A stretch of 64,000 bases of DNA from Duganella sp. BJB476 (GTDB taxonomy: Bacteria; Pseudomonadota; Gammaproteobacteria; Burkholderiales; Burkholderiaceae_D), in assembly GCF_003416895.1 (NCBI RefSeq), contig NZ_QVIO01000002.1, positions 558,001 to 622,000 of the forward strand. Reading direction: 5' to 3'. Made by a program: the position numbers and the translations under genes. Under the pieces are notes generated by a model that saw only the letters and a program-made list of their open reading frames with translations, did not search any database and was not told the origin of the DNA. Below, piece after piece: positions 44,009-52,962 of this stretch; position 1 is the first letter of the stretch; each line of letters opens with the position of its first letter.

Positions 44009-46222
44009 ATGCCATCAATCAATGATGTTACCCATCTCAACCCGATAGACGTGTTTGCGGTCGCGGTTCCGAAGTCGATACAGGACATTCAAAAAGCGCT
44101 GCTGGCGACGACATTGCCGATCTCCGTCGGCGGCGGCCACTTCAGCATGGGAGGCCATACCGCCAGCCCGGACAGCCTGCATCTCGATTTGCGGGAATTC
44201 AATCGCATACTGGCGTTCGATCCGCAAAGAAAAACCATCCGGGTTCAAGCGGGGACCCGGTGGTGCGATATTCAGCAATTCATTGACCCGCACGGCCTGG
44301 CCGTCAAAATCATGCAGACCTACGCCAACTTCACGGTGGGTGGCGCGCTATCGGTCAATGCGCACGGCCGCTACATGGGACTGGGGCCGGTCGTGATGTC
44401 GGTCTCCGCCATCACCCTGGTGCTTGCCAATGGCGACATCGTGGAAGCTAGCCGGACCGTCAACCAGGAACTGTTCAACGCGGCCATCGGTGGCTACGGC
44501 GCCATCGGCATCATCGCCGAAGTCGAGTTGGCGCTGGCTGAAAACCACCGCATTGAACGCCACCATACGAAGCTCCCGACCGAGACTTATTTCTCCTGGT
44601 TCGACGCCCATGTCCGCGGACGTCCCGAAGCGATATTGCATAACGCCGACCTCTACCCGCCGCATTACACGAAAGCGCGCGCGGTCACCTGGATAGAAAC
44701 CGACAAGCCGGCCACGACCTCGCATCGATTGCAACCTCTGCGGGAGCTGTACGCTCTTGAAAAATATTTCCTGTGGGCCGTCACGGAAACGCCGTTCGGC
44801 AAGGCGCGCAGGGAACATTTGATAGACCCTTTTCTCTATCTCGGCAAGAAGGTCCACTGGCGAAACTACGAAGCCGGTTACGACGTAGCCGAGCTTGAGC
44901 CGGCCGGCCGCCAGCATCGCACCTATGTCCTGCAAGAGTATTTCGTTCCGGTTGCGCGCTTGATGGACTTCATCCCCAAAATGGCCGCGATCCTCGGGCG
45001 CCACAAGGTCAATGCGGTGAATGTCTCGATTCGCCATGCTTTAGCCGACCCTGATACGGTGATGGCTTGGGCGAGAGGAGAAACCTTCGCCTTGGTGCTG
45101 TATTACAAGCAGCGGACCCGCCACAGCGCCAGGGAAAAAGTGGCGGTCTGGACCCGTGAACTGATCGACGCGGCGATCGCATGCGGCGGCACCTACTATT
45201 TGCCCTATCAACTCCATGCCACGCCGGAACAGTTCATGGCGGCCTACCCGCGCGCGGCCGAATTATTTGAATTAAAACGCCGGCTGGATCCGCACTTCCG
45301 ACTGCGTGGCGCCCTCTGGGACAAGTACTATCTGCCACCCGCCGCACCCGTGCTGCCGAATCCGCAGGGTTCCTTATTTCACACCGTGTATGGCGACGTG
45401 CGCCAGGCCGACAAGTTTTATAGTTTCTTGCAAAACGTTTTCCATTTGCGCCCGGAAGACCGTTTCCACGCGCTGATCAAGAAGACTGTCGGCGAACATG
45501 AAACAGACGAGGCGATCTACGCCGCCATCCAGCAAGGCTTACCGGGAATTACGCCATTTCATGCGATGCTGACGTACGCATTGCCGTCGCTCAGGGTGCA
45601 GAAAAACGAAATCGGCGCACAAACCAGACAGCTTGTCGCAGACGGCATATCGCTGAACGGCTACATCGAAATTGGCACGACCGGCCGTTACGTCAAAGCC
45701 CTGCAATCCCGCCTGAAACTGAGCGGGACGGTGATCCTGGTTCACGACCAGGCGCCGACCATGTCGCCGGTGGATATCGTCGAAAGAGGCCAGCTCGGCG
45801 CCATCGGCAAGCATGTATTCCTGGACGACTATGCGCCACTTCCGTCATCCCTGGAAGATGCGAGCGTGGACTTGGTGAGTTGTTTCGTGGGACTGCATCA
45901 CATGACGCCAGGTAAGCTCAAACCATTCCTGGCTTCCATCGCCCGCGTGCTGCGGCCTGGCGGCTATTTCATCGTCCGCGACCACGATGTTAAAGACGAC
46001 GCCATGAACGCCTTCGTATCGCTTGCCCACACCGTCTTCAACGCCGGCCTCGGAGAAACATGGCATACCAACGCCGCCGAGCTGCGGTACTTCGCCAGTG
46101 TCGAAGAGTGGATACAACGGATAGAAGACGTGGGTCTTGTGCACACAGGCGAGCGGCTCCTGCAATCGGGCGACCCGTCGGACAATGTGTTGATGACCTT
46201 TCGCAAAATAGAACGGGCATGA
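44009..46222 (+). CDS. Fusion of FAD-dependent (PCMH-type) oxidase and class I SAM methyltransferase
   Basis: 737 residues. The N-terminal part (about 10-190) is an FAD-binding PCMH domain of the VAO/lactone-oxidase type, with SVGGGHFSMGGHT (H44 in the usual flavin-attachment region) and YANFTVGGALSVNAHGR. A substrate domain follows to about residue 450 (KRRLDPHFRLRGALWDKYY). After a linker, a helical stretch and a Rossmann methyltransferase (about 545-700) carry YIEIGTTGRYV, FLDDYAPLP, SVDLVSCFVGLHHM and IARVLRPGGYF. Substrate unknown. The stop overlaps the next gene (ATGA). Composition is somewhat more AT-rich than the surroundings. Confidence 0.85.
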   Translation: MPSINDVTHLNPIDVFAVAVPKSIQDIQKALLATTLPISVGGGHFSMGGHTASPDSLHLDLREFNRILAFDPQRKTIRVQAGTRWCDIQQFIDPHGLAVKIMQTYANFTVGGALSVNAHGRYMGLGPVVMSVSAITLVLANGDIVEASRTVNQELFNAAIGGYGAIGIIAEVELALAENHRIERHHTKLPTETYFSWFDAHVRGRPEAILHNADLYPPHYTKARAVTWIETDKPATTSHRLQPLRELYALEKYFLWAVTETPFGKARREHLIDPFLYLGKKVHWRNYEAGYDVAELEPAGRQHRTYVLQEYFVPVARLMDFIPKMAAILGRHKVNAVNVSIRHALADPDTVMAWARGETFALVLYYKQRTRHSAREKVAVWTRELIDAAIACGGTYYLPYQLHATPEQFMAAYPRAAELFELKRRLDPHFRLRGALWDKYYLPPAAPVLPNPQGSLFHTVYGDVRQADKFYSFLQNVFHLRPEDRFHALIKKTVGEHETDEAIYAAIQQGLPGITPFHAMLTYALPSLRVQKNEIGAQTRQLVADGISLNGYIEIGTTGRYVKALQSRLKLSGTVILVHDQAPTMSPVDIVERGQLGAIGKHVFLDDYAPLPSSLEDASVDLVSCFVGLHHMTPGKLKPFLASIARVLRPGGYFIVRDHDVKDDAMNAFVSLAHTVFNAGLGETWHTNAAELRYFASVEEWIQRIEDVGLVHTGERLLQSGDPSDNVLMTFRKIERA

Positions 46223-47256
46223 CGATGAAGCGACGACTGCTGGCTATCGGTTTTGCCCTTGGCGTTGGCATGTCCGGCGCCATCGCCGCTGAAAGCCTGG
46301 TTGCGCCAGAGCAGCGGCGCGGCACCGAGCAAACCTACCTCACCTACCCGGAATGGTTTTTAGTGCACAGCCCGGCGGAATATGCGGTACTGGTGAACAC
46401 CCGGCCGGCGACTGATTTTCCATTCATGACCCATGTCGCACAGCTCTGGTCGAGCTATGAGGCCGTCACCGGAGAACAGTTGCGCGATAAGTATCCGCTC
46501 AATGCCGGCTACCATGCCATGATACTGGTCATCGCCAGCAGTACCACGGTCGAGTATGTCCTTCGCGCCGCCTACGAAAATACGATTGGCCGGGTCAGCT
46601 TCCTGCTGGGTGGGCAACAACTGACTGCCGAAGACAAATTCGCTGCCGAGGCCGCCCAGGACTATGTGGACTTCATTCGCCAGCAACCCTGGTATCTATT
46701 CGATTTCACGTCCAGGCTCAAAGCCCTCTGGACCGGGGTGCCGCTGAAAGGACCGGGATTCATCCGCAAGCTCGAACGGCGCTACGCCTTGACCACCGAG
46801 TACCTGATCAAAGCGGTCTACGGGAAAATGATCGAAAAGGCGACCCGGGCGACGTATGAGCCGGCTTTGATGACCACCCGGGTGGTGCTCAACAGGGCGC
46901 CGGTCTTATCCGGTGGCGACACCGACATCAAGATTGTGAAAGTCATGCCGGACGGCCGAGCCGTAGCCGACCTTCCCCGCTATTACAACTTCAGGATTGC
47001 GGCCACCAACCTGGCCAGGCAGGGCGTCGACCTCATCGACGTTGCGGGCAACACATCCGATATACTGGTGACCGTGTGGGCTCCGGATAACATGCCATAT
47101 CAACTTGGGCATACGCGATTGCTGTTCACTCAAACACTGATAACCCGTCCTGGGCAGAGTCGACTGGGATTGGTCGTACCGGTCGCGCAGCTATCGAACT
47201 TTTTATTGCACGCCCCGGAGCACGGCATGATAGTGGAGCATGTGTATGACTATTAG
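46219..47256 (+). CDS. Exported protein of unknown function coupled to the oxidase-methyltransferase fusion
   Basis: 345 residues, starting with ATG overlapping the fusion gene's TGA. An N-terminal signal peptide (about 1-24) precedes a conserved-looking TYLTYPEWFLVHSPAEYAVL block, then DKYPLNAGYHAMILVIASSTTVEYVLRA, FIRQQPWYLFDFTSRL and RRYALTTEYLIKAVYGKMIE. I recall proteins of this type beside similar oxidase and methyltransferase genes in other proteobacteria, but no function has been assigned to my knowledge. Probably periplasmic or membrane-attached. Confidence 0.7.
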   Translation: MTMKRRLLAIGFALGVGMSGAIAAESLVAPEQRRGTEQTYLTYPEWFLVHSPAEYAVLVNTRPATDFPFMTHVAQLWSSYEAVTGEQLRDKYPLNAGYHAMILVIASSTTVEYVLRAAYENTIGRVSFLLGGQQLTAEDKFAAEAAQDYVDFIRQQPWYLFDFTSRLKALWTGVPLKGPGFIRKLERRYALTTEYLIKAVYGKMIEKATRATYEPALMTTRVVLNRAPVLSGGDTDIKIVKVMPDGRAVADLPRYYNFRIAATNLARQGVDLIDVAGNTSDILVTVWAPDNMPYQLGHTRLLFTQTLITRPGQSRLGLVVPVAQLSNFLLHAPEHGMIVEHVYDY

Positions 47257-48157
47257 GCGCATCGGCGGCGTGCCATTCCCGGCTTCCCGCGTGGCCGGGA
47301 TGCTGGCCGCCGGGCTCTTCTTTGCTTGCCCGGCGCAGGCGGGCGACACCATGACCTGGCTGATGCCGGACTTCCCGCCCATCGGCATACCGGTCCACGG
47401 CCAGCCCACCGACGGCATGGCCGACCAGCTCGTCAAATACATCGTCGCCAGGTGGCCGGAAGCCAGCCACCGCTTCCTGTACGCCAACCCCAACCGCGTC
47501 TGGTCCATGCTCGCCTCGGGTGAACAGGTGTGCTTTACCGGCGCCTTGCGCACGCCGGAACGCGAGCGCTTTGCCTACTTCCGCAATACCTACCTGCTGC
47601 CGCCGCCGCAGCTGATCATCCGCCCCGAGATCCAGGCCGCCATCCCGCTGAATGCCAGAGGCGAAGCCGAGCCGGCCCCCTTGATGAACAACCCCGCCTT
47701 GCACGGCCTGGTGATCGAAAAACGGGCTTATGGCCCCGCAGTCGACGCGCTGCTGGCGCAGCCCGCCGCCAGTTCGCATATCAAGCGCCTGGCCGCCAGC
47801 AACTACGGCAAGACCATCTTCACGATGATGACGATGCAGCGTGGCGACTACACCATCGACTACGATTTCGTCCTGGCCCACGCGGCGGCGACGGACGCTC
47901 AACTGGCCAGGCTCAAGGCGATCCCGCTGGCCGGCGCCGACGAGCTGGTCGTCGGCGGCATCGCCTGCCCGCGCACGGCGTGGGGCCGCAGCACCGTGCA
48001 GAAAATCGACGCCCTGCTGGCCTCGCGCGAAGGCTCGGCGGCCTTGCTGCAGGCGCAGGCGCGCTGGATCAGCAAGGAATCCGCCCTGCGCTACGAAGAA
48101 CCGATGAGGGAGTTTTTCAGGCGCCTGGAAACGCCGCAGCAATACGACCATCCCTGA
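47246..48157 (+). CDS. Periplasmic substrate-binding-like protein (TIGR02285 type)
   Basis: 303 residues: a signal peptide (about 1-33), then a bilobed periplasmic binding fold resembling family 3 solute-binding proteins of the TIGR02285 group (TWLMPDFPPIGI near the start, RTPERERFAYF, IDYDFVLAH). No permease or ATPase is adjacent. GGAG at 47235-47238 is correctly spaced for ATG 47246 and not for ATG 47240, so 47246 is used; it overlaps the previous gene by 11 bases, so this is the third coupled gene of the cassette. Confidence 0.78.
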   Translation: MTIRRIGGVPFPASRVAGMLAAGLFFACPAQAGDTMTWLMPDFPPIGIPVHGQPTDGMADQLVKYIVARWPEASHRFLYANPNRVWSMLASGEQVCFTGALRTPERERFAYFRNTYLLPPPQLIIRPEIQAAIPLNARGEAEPAPLMNNPALHGLVIEKRAYGPAVDALLAQPAASSHIKRLAASNYGKTIFTMMTMQRGDYTIDYDFVLAHAAATDAQLARLKAIPLAGADELVVGGIACPRTAWGRSTVQKIDALLASREGSAALLQAQARWISKESALRYEEPMREFFRRLETPQQYDHP

Positions 48158-48228
48158 CGCACAAACGTTCAAGACCGGCAGCCCGCAAGCCGCTACAGTG
48201 ACAACTCAATCGCCCCACAGGAGCAGCC

Positions 48229-48594
48229 ATGAAGACAGCCATATCCCCCGCCGCCAGCGCCGCCGCGCTGACCGAACACTGGTCGCCACGCGTGATCGCC
48301 GAACTGGACGACAGCTATGTCAAGGTCGCCAAAGTACTGGGCTCGCTGGCCTGGCACAGCCACGATGCCGAAGACGAACTGTTCTTCATTCTCAAGGGCA
48401 GTCTGCGCATCGAACTGGAGGACGGCGCGGTCGAGCTATCCGAGGGCCAGGCCTACGTCGTGCCGAAAGGCGTGCGCCACAACCCGGTGGCGGAACAGGA
48501 ATGCCTGCTCATGCTGATCGAGAAAAAGGCCACGCTGCACACCGGCGCCACGATCACCGCCAAAACCCGCTCTATCGAGGAACAGCTCGGCTAG
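48229..48594 (+). CDS. Single-domain cupin protein
   Basis: 121 residues with cupin motif 1 (WHSHDAEDELFFILKG: two His and a Glu for metal) and motif 2 (VPKGVRHNPV, His). A small metal-binding cupin, possibly an isomerase, dioxygenase or sensor; substrate unknown. CAGGAG lies upstream of the ATG. Ends with a 4-base overlap with the convergent VOC gene. Confidence 0.85.
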   Translation: MKTAISPAASAAALTEHWSPRVIAELDDSYVKVAKVLGSLAWHSHDAEDELFFILKGSLRIELEDGAVELSEGQAYVVPKGVRHNPVAEQECLLMLIEKKATLHTGATITAKTRSIEEQLG

Positions 48595-48941
48595 TCGTGC
48601 GACAGGATATTCAGCAAGCGCCCGAACGGATCGCGCACGAACAATCGCCGCACGCCCCATGGCTCGCTGACGGGGCCGTATTCCAGCGCCAGGCGCGCGG
48701 CCACCAGGCGGCGATGGACTTCATCCAGGTCGTCCACCTCGATCGACAGGTCGGGCACCGGCGTGCCCGATCCGCCTTCGGAAGCAAAACTGATCTGCGG
48801 CACGGCCTGCCCGGCGCCCGCCAGCGTCACGATCCAGCCGTGGTCCATGACGACATCCAAACCCAGCACGCCGCCGTAGAAAGCCTTGGCGGCCTCGATG
48901 TCCACCGTGGCGATATTGGTCACGATACGTGTTACCTGCAT
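48591..48941 (-). CDS. VOC (glyoxalase/bleomycin-resistance-type) family protein
   Basis: 116 residues, one VOC domain of two paired beta-alpha-beta-beta-beta modules (VTNIATVDIEAAKAFYGGVLGLDVVMDHG, DLDEVHRRLVA, RLFVRDPFGRLLNIL). Typical roles are dioxygenase, isomerase or antibiotic binding. ATG 48941 has an excellent GGAAGGAG 6 bases upstream; longer frames lack it. Confidence 0.87.
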   Translation of the reverse strand: MQVTRIVTNIATVDIEAAKAFYGGVLGLDVVMDHGWIVTLAGAGQAVPQISFASEGGSGTPVPDLSIEVDDLDEVHRRLVAARLALEYGPVSEPWGVRRLFVRDPFGRLLNILSHD

Positions 48942-49018
48942 ATGAACTCCTTCCAAAGATGGGAAGGACGGCCGGGTGTGGTACATTCACGCCTCGATTC
49001 TTTCCAGCCGTGCCCAAC

Positions 49019-49537
49019 ATGTCCTCCCTGAAGTACCTCAGCGCCTATTCCGAGCAAACCCAGCAGCAAGTATCGCAACTCCTGGCCCAGAACCGCCTGG
49101 GCGAAGTGCTGCTCAAACGCTACAGCAAGGCGCACGAGCTGCGCACCGACAAGGCACTCTACCAGTATGTGCAAGATTTGAAAAATGAACATTTGCGCAA
49201 CGCCGAGCCGATCAATAAGGTCGAGTACGACAGCAAGATTCACGTGATCAATCACGCGCTGGGCCTGCACACCTCCATCTCGCGCGTACAGGGCGGCAAG
49301 CTGAAGGCCAAGCACGAGATCCGCGTGGCGACGCTGTTCAAGGAGGTGCCGATTGAATTTCTGCGCATGATAGCCGTCCACGAGCTGGCGCATATCAAAG
49401 AGAAGCAGCACGACAAGGCCTTCTACAAGCTGTGCACGTATATGGAACCGAATTATCACCAGTACGAATTCGATCTGCGCCTGTATCTCACGGAGCTGGA
49501 TGCGTCGGGCAAGCGCCTGTGGAGCCAAGCGGCGTAA
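49019..49537 (+). CDS. YgjP-like metallopeptidase
   Basis: 172 residues ending in a YgjP/DUF45-type zinc peptidase domain: the zinc helix AVHELAHIKEKQHDKAFY (HExxH) followed by a third ligand further on in the HDKxFY region. Cytoplasmic, no signal peptide. Substrates unknown; YgjP is related to WSS1/SprT-type proteases. The 3' 50 bases overlap the convergent sigma-factor gene. Confidence 0.82.
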   Translation: MSSLKYLSAYSEQTQQQVSQLLAQNRLGEVLLKRYSKAHELRTDKALYQYVQDLKNEHLRNAEPINKVEYDSKIHVINHALGLHTSISRVQGGKLKAKHEIRVATLFKEVPIEFLRMIAVHELAHIKEKQHDKAFYKLCTYMEPNYHQYEFDLRLYLTELDASGKRLWSQAA

Positions 49538-50405
49538 CGATAGTCCGTATCTCCACCCCGTCCATCGCGTACCGCGCATACAGAAAGTCGCGGACGCCGA
49601 CGACCTGGCCGCCGGCAAATTCGAGCGCCACAAAATAGGCCGGCTCCTCCAGCGACACCTCGCGATCGAACACCAGCATCGCGGCGCGTCCCTCCACCAG
49701 GGCGGCGGCAAACACCCATCGCACGGCGGCCGCGTAGGCGCCGTAGTAGTCGCTGACGTCGCTCTTGCCGCTGCGGCGCAGTTTGGTCACCAGCTCAAGC
49801 TGGACATCCTCGGCCAGCATGGCGCGCACGCTGTCGAAATCGCCGGCCTTGAAGCCGTCCACATAGGCGATCAGGCGCGCGCCGACCGCAGCGTCGATGG
49901 CGGGCAACGCCGGCTCGTCGGGCCCGCCGGCCAGCGTGCGCAGCCGTTCGCGGCCCCGCTGCAGGGCCGATTTGACGGCAGGCTCGCTGGAGCCGGTGAT
50001 CGTCGCCGCCTCCCCCAGCGAGTGGCCCAGCACATCCCTCAAAATCACCGCGCCGCGCTGCAAGGCCGGCAGCAGCATGAAGCTGCGCAGGCAGGTCGCG
50101 GCAATTTCAGGATCGGGCGCATCGGGCGACGCCAATAACGCGAGTTCATCTTCGTCCTCCATCGACGGCAGGCGTGCGCGCTGCCGCAGAAAATCGAGCG
50201 CGGCGTTGTGAGCGATCCGGTACAGCCAGGCTTGCGGATTCTCCAGCCCGCCAAACGATGCGCGCGCCGCATAGGCTTTCGCCAGCGCATCCTGGACGAT
50301 GTCTTCGCCATCGATCACGGATCCGCTCATGCGGGCGCAATAGCGATGCAGCCGGGGCCGCATCTCGCCAAGAAGTTTTTCAAGTTCCTGCATTGCATCG
50401 TCCAT
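49488..50405 (-). CDS. ECF sigma factor with C-terminal SnoaL/NTF2-like domain
   Basis: 305 residues: sigma region 2 (about 18-85, DGEDIVQDALAKAYAA and NPQAWLYRIAHNAALDFL), region 4 (about 110-160, LGHSLGEAATITGSSEPAVKSALQRGRERL), then an NTF2-like domain (about 175-295) that in such ECF groups replaces an anti-sigma factor and modulates activity. No anti-sigma gene is adjacent. TATAAT (50411-50416) lies 5 bases before the ATG and an in-frame ATG follows at 50393, so the exact start is uncertain. It lies 20 bases downstream of an ABM monooxygenase gene. Confidence 0.87.
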   Translation of the reverse strand: MDDAMQELEKLLGEMRPRLHRYCARMSGSVIDGEDIVQDALAKAYAARASFGGLENPQAWLYRIAHNAALDFLRQRARLPSMEDEDELALLASPDAPDPEIAATCLRSFMLLPALQRGAVILRDVLGHSLGEAATITGSSEPAVKSALQRGRERLRTLAGGPDEPALPAIDAAVGARLIAYVDGFKAGDFDSVRAMLAEDVQLELVTKLRRSGKSDVSDYYGAYAAAVRWVFAAALVEGRAAMLVFDREVSLEEPAYFVALEFAGGQVVGVRDFLYARYAMDGVEIRTIVTPLGSTGACPTHPAP

Positions 50406-50425
50406 AGGCCATTATATCCAGCTGT

Positions 50426-50719
50426 TCACGGCTTGGCCGCGTGGACGACGTCGCCCATGATGGCTTCGATCGTCGCCAGCGCTGCGAGTTTGGGATAGTA
50501 GGCTACCATGCGCGGGTCGGTTTGCATCGCCTTCACGGCGGCGGCGTCCCGCCATTGGGAATGGATGACGATGCGGGTGCCGTCCGCGGTCGCGATCAGG
50601 TTGGTGGCGATCCAGCCGTCCAGCGTGCGGATCACGGTGTGTATATTGTCCCGCAACATGTCCAGCACTTTGCTCTGGTTGACGGGGTCGACGGTCAGGG
50701 GAAGGATCAGGGTAGTCAT
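50426..50719 (-). CDS. Antibiotic biosynthesis monooxygenase (ABM) domain protein
   Basis: 97 residues, a single ferredoxin-like ABM domain (about 1-90) typical of cofactor-free quinol monooxygenases such as YgiN or of heme-degrading relatives; no heme-degradation Asn/His pattern can be assigned by eye. GAGG lies about 8 bases before the ATG. Probably co-transcribed with the ECF sigma gene downstream and thus a candidate member of its regulon. Confidence 0.82.
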   Translation of the reverse strand: MTTLILPLTVDPVNQSKVLDMLRDNIHTVIRTLDGWIATNLIATADGTRIVIHSQWRDAAAVKAMQTDPRMVAYYPKLAALATIEAIMGDVVHAAKP

Positions 50720-50777
50720 GGTTCGCCTCAGCTTGGAAAGGCCCGCCGATCGAGCCTGTACTCAGTAAGACGATGAA

Positions 50778-50802
50778 CCGGGACAAAACGGATCGGTCCC
50801 GG
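50778..50802. repeat. Inverted repeat CCGGGAC...GTCCCGG
   Basis: Perfect 7-bp arms separated by 11 bases between the ABM gene and the upstream binding-protein gene, both on the minus strand. It may be the 3' hairpin of the latter or an operator for the former; no T-run follows on the minus strand. Confidence 0.4.
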
Positions 50803-50824
50803 AGAAAAATATTTTCCCGCGATC

Positions 50825-51601
50825 TTAACGCATCCAGTCGTGCAGGCCGTAGGTCTTCATGATGCGCTCCAGCTGGCCGGATTCATGCAGCCTGGCGATG
50901 CCTTCATCGAACTCCCTGGCCAGCGCCCTGGACTCCGGCAGCGCCGGCGATAACGCGAAATAGGAATAGCTGACCGGCGCGCAGCCGGCCTGGCGTAGCC
51001 GGACATCGGCATGCATGGCCATGGTATAGCTCACCAGGTTCTCGTCTTCGACAAAGCTGTCCAGGCGTCCCAGCAGCAGCTTGCGCGCCAGCCGGTAGGT
51101 CAGATCCTCGCCGTAGTTGACCTCGAATGCCGCCGTTTTTTGCACGACGGCCTGGTCGATTTCCTTGCCATAGGTATAGCCCTGGACGATGCCCACCCGC
51201 TGCCCCGCCAGCGAGGCGGCGTTCTTGTAGAGCCAATGGCTATCTGGGGCCGTATAAAAACAGTAGCGGTTGCGCGAGATCGGCGTGGCGGGATAGATGA
51301 AGTCCGGCGCCTCGTCCTTGTAGGTCGGCGAGGTTGCGGTGTAGCGGCCGGTGCGCACGCCGAGCAGCGCGCGCGCATAGTTCAGGTTCTCGTAGTTGAC
51401 CTGCCGGCCCAGCGGGACAAAGACTGCCCGCAGGATATCGATGGTGAACCCTTCATGCGCGGCGCCGGCCTTGCAGCTGAACGGACACCAGTAGTCCGGA
51501 GCCACCACGACGATAGCGTCCGCCGCGCCCGCAGGCTGCGCCGCGCAGGCCACGCCCATCGCGGCGAACCATACATAGCGGCGCAATGGGGACAGCACCA
51601 T
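50825..51601 (-). CDS. Lone periplasmic amino-acid-type binding protein
   Basis: 258 residues: a signal peptide (about 1-26) and a family 3 solute-binding fold (DYWCPFSCKAG, GFTIDILRAVF, YENLNYARALLG, VGIVQGYTYG). Cys residues near the mature N-terminus could form a disulfide. No transporter genes accompany it. ATG 51601 is chosen; a GTG at 51610 is also possible. Confidence 0.8.
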   Translation of the reverse strand: MVLSPLRRYVWFAAMGVACAAQPAGAADAIVVVAPDYWCPFSCKAGAAHEGFTIDILRAVFVPLGRQVNYENLNYARALLGVRTGRYTATSPTYKDEAPDFIYPATPISRNRYCFYTAPDSHWLYKNAASLAGQRVGIVQGYTYGKEIDQAVVQKTAAFEVNYGEDLTYRLARKLLLGRLDSFVEDENLVSYTMAMHADVRLRQAGCAPVSYSYFALSPALPESRALAREFDEGIARLHESGQLERIMKTYGLHDWMR

Positions 51602-51627
51602 GATCCGCACCGTCCCGGACGCCGGGA

Positions 51628-52164
51628 CTAAGCCTTCAGCAGTTGTAGCAGGGCCTGGGGTTCCGGCGCGGACATCATCAGCGCCGCGTGCTGCGGACGG
51701 ATGAAGCCCTGCGCGCTGGCGTGCTCGATGAAGCCGGTCAAGCCGTCATAGAAGCCGTCCACATTCAGCAGGCCGATCGGCTTGGCGTGGATGCCCAGCT
51801 GCGACCAGGTCAGCATTTCAAACAGTTCTTCCAGCGTGCCCATGCCGCCCGGCATGGCGATGAAGCCGTCGGCCAGCTCGGCCATCATGGCTTTGCGCTC
51901 ATGCATGTCCTTGACGATGAACTGGCGCGTCAGGCCGGTGTGGCCCACTTCCCGTTCGACCAGCGCGGTCGGGATCACGCCCGTCACCTCGCCGCCCATG
52001 CGCAGCACTTCATCGGCGATGATGCCCATCAGGCCCACATTGCCGCCGCCGTAGACCAGCGACAGATTGCTCGCCACCAGGGCCCGGCCCAGGGCGCGGG
52101 CCGCTTCGGCATACACAGGATTCACGCCGGCGTTGGCGCCGCAATACACACAGATGGCTTTCAC
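51628..52164 (-). CDS. LOG family protein (TIGR00730, nucleoside 5'-monophosphate phosphoribohydrolase type)
   Basis: 178 residues with YGGGNVGLMG near the N-terminus and the signature PGGMGTLEELFE, as in cytokinin-activating LOG enzymes and bacterial nucleotide N-ribosidases that release the base and ribose 5-phosphate. GTG start overlapping the upstream TAG (TAGTG), with GAGGA about 9 bases away, so translation is coupled to the TPR protein. Confidence 0.9.
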   Translation of the reverse strand: MKAICVYCGANAGVNPVYAEAARALGRALVASNLSLVYGGGNVGLMGIIADEVLRMGGEVTGVIPTALVEREVGHTGLTRQFIVKDMHERKAMMAELADGFIAMPGGMGTLEELFEMLTWSQLGIHAKPIGLLNVDGFYDGLTGFIEHASAQGFIRPQHAALMMSAPEPQALLQLLKA

Positions 52165-52946
52165 TACTGTTTTTCCTCTTCCAGTTCTCGTTTGGCCGCG
52201 TCCGCATCGAGCCGTTCCATCGCATCGTGGATGGCGCAGCGGGCGGCTTCCTCACACAGGCCGATCGCTTCGGCCTGCTTCCTTTTACCTTCCAGCATCA
52301 TCATCGCGCGCGCATAGCGGACCTTGGCGATCGCCGAATCCGGCGTCAGCGCCAGCGCGGCCTGAAACTGTTTATAACATTCTTCTTTTTTCACGCCATA
52401 GGTCAGGCCGCCGATCATGGCGCCCACCTTGTCGAGGATCTCGGCGTGGTAGACGCCCAGCGCGATGTGCGCATCGGCGCGCTGCGGCGCCAGGCGGATC
52501 GCCTTGTCCAGGCTGTTGCGCACCTTGGCGCCCAGGCCCTGCGCCAGCGCCTTGACCACCGAGATCCCCTGGGAATACTGGCCCAGCGCATACGCATGCC
52601 AGTAGTAGCCGGACGAATTATTGGGTTGCTCCAACTGCTGCCGTTCGCAGCGCTCGGCCACGCACTCGAAGGTGGCCAGCTTTTTTTGCGGACTGCGCTC
52701 CAGGTAATGCGCGTAGATGCAGATGGCCTTGTGCGCCACCGAGTAGCCGTTCACGCCGACGTCCAGGCCCAGCCGCGCGGCCCGCTCGAATTCGCCGGCA
52801 TGGAAGGCGATCCAGGCCTGCACCAGCAGGGGATTGGCCGGGAACGGTTCCTGGTCGCCGCCATGCAGCACCGGCCAGGCTGCTTCCAGGCTGGCCGGCG
52901 TGTACTGGTATGCGGGATCAGGGTACGGAAAGGGGTTCCACGCCAT
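52164..52946 (-). CDS. TPR-like helical protein of unknown function
   Basis: 260 residues, no signal peptide, built of helix pairs resembling TPR units (AWIAFHAGEFERAARLGLD, NSLDKAIRLAPQRADAHIALGVYHAE, CYKQFQAALALTPDSAIAKVRYA). Probably a cytoplasmic scaffold. Coupled to the LOG gene downstream and 16 bases after the TetR gene's stop. Confidence 0.75.
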   Translation of the reverse strand: MAWNPFPYPDPAYQYTPASLEAAWPVLHGGDQEPFPANPLLVQAWIAFHAGEFERAARLGLDVGVNGYSVAHKAICIYAHYLERSPQKKLATFECVAERCERQQLEQPNNSSGYYWHAYALGQYSQGISVVKALAQGLGAKVRNSLDKAIRLAPQRADAHIALGVYHAEILDKVGAMIGGLTYGVKKEECYKQFQAALALTPDSAIAKVRYARAMMMLEGKRKQAEAIGLCEEAARCAIHDAMERLDADAAKRELEEEKQ

Positions 52947-52962
52947 TGCAGTCTCCGTCAGC

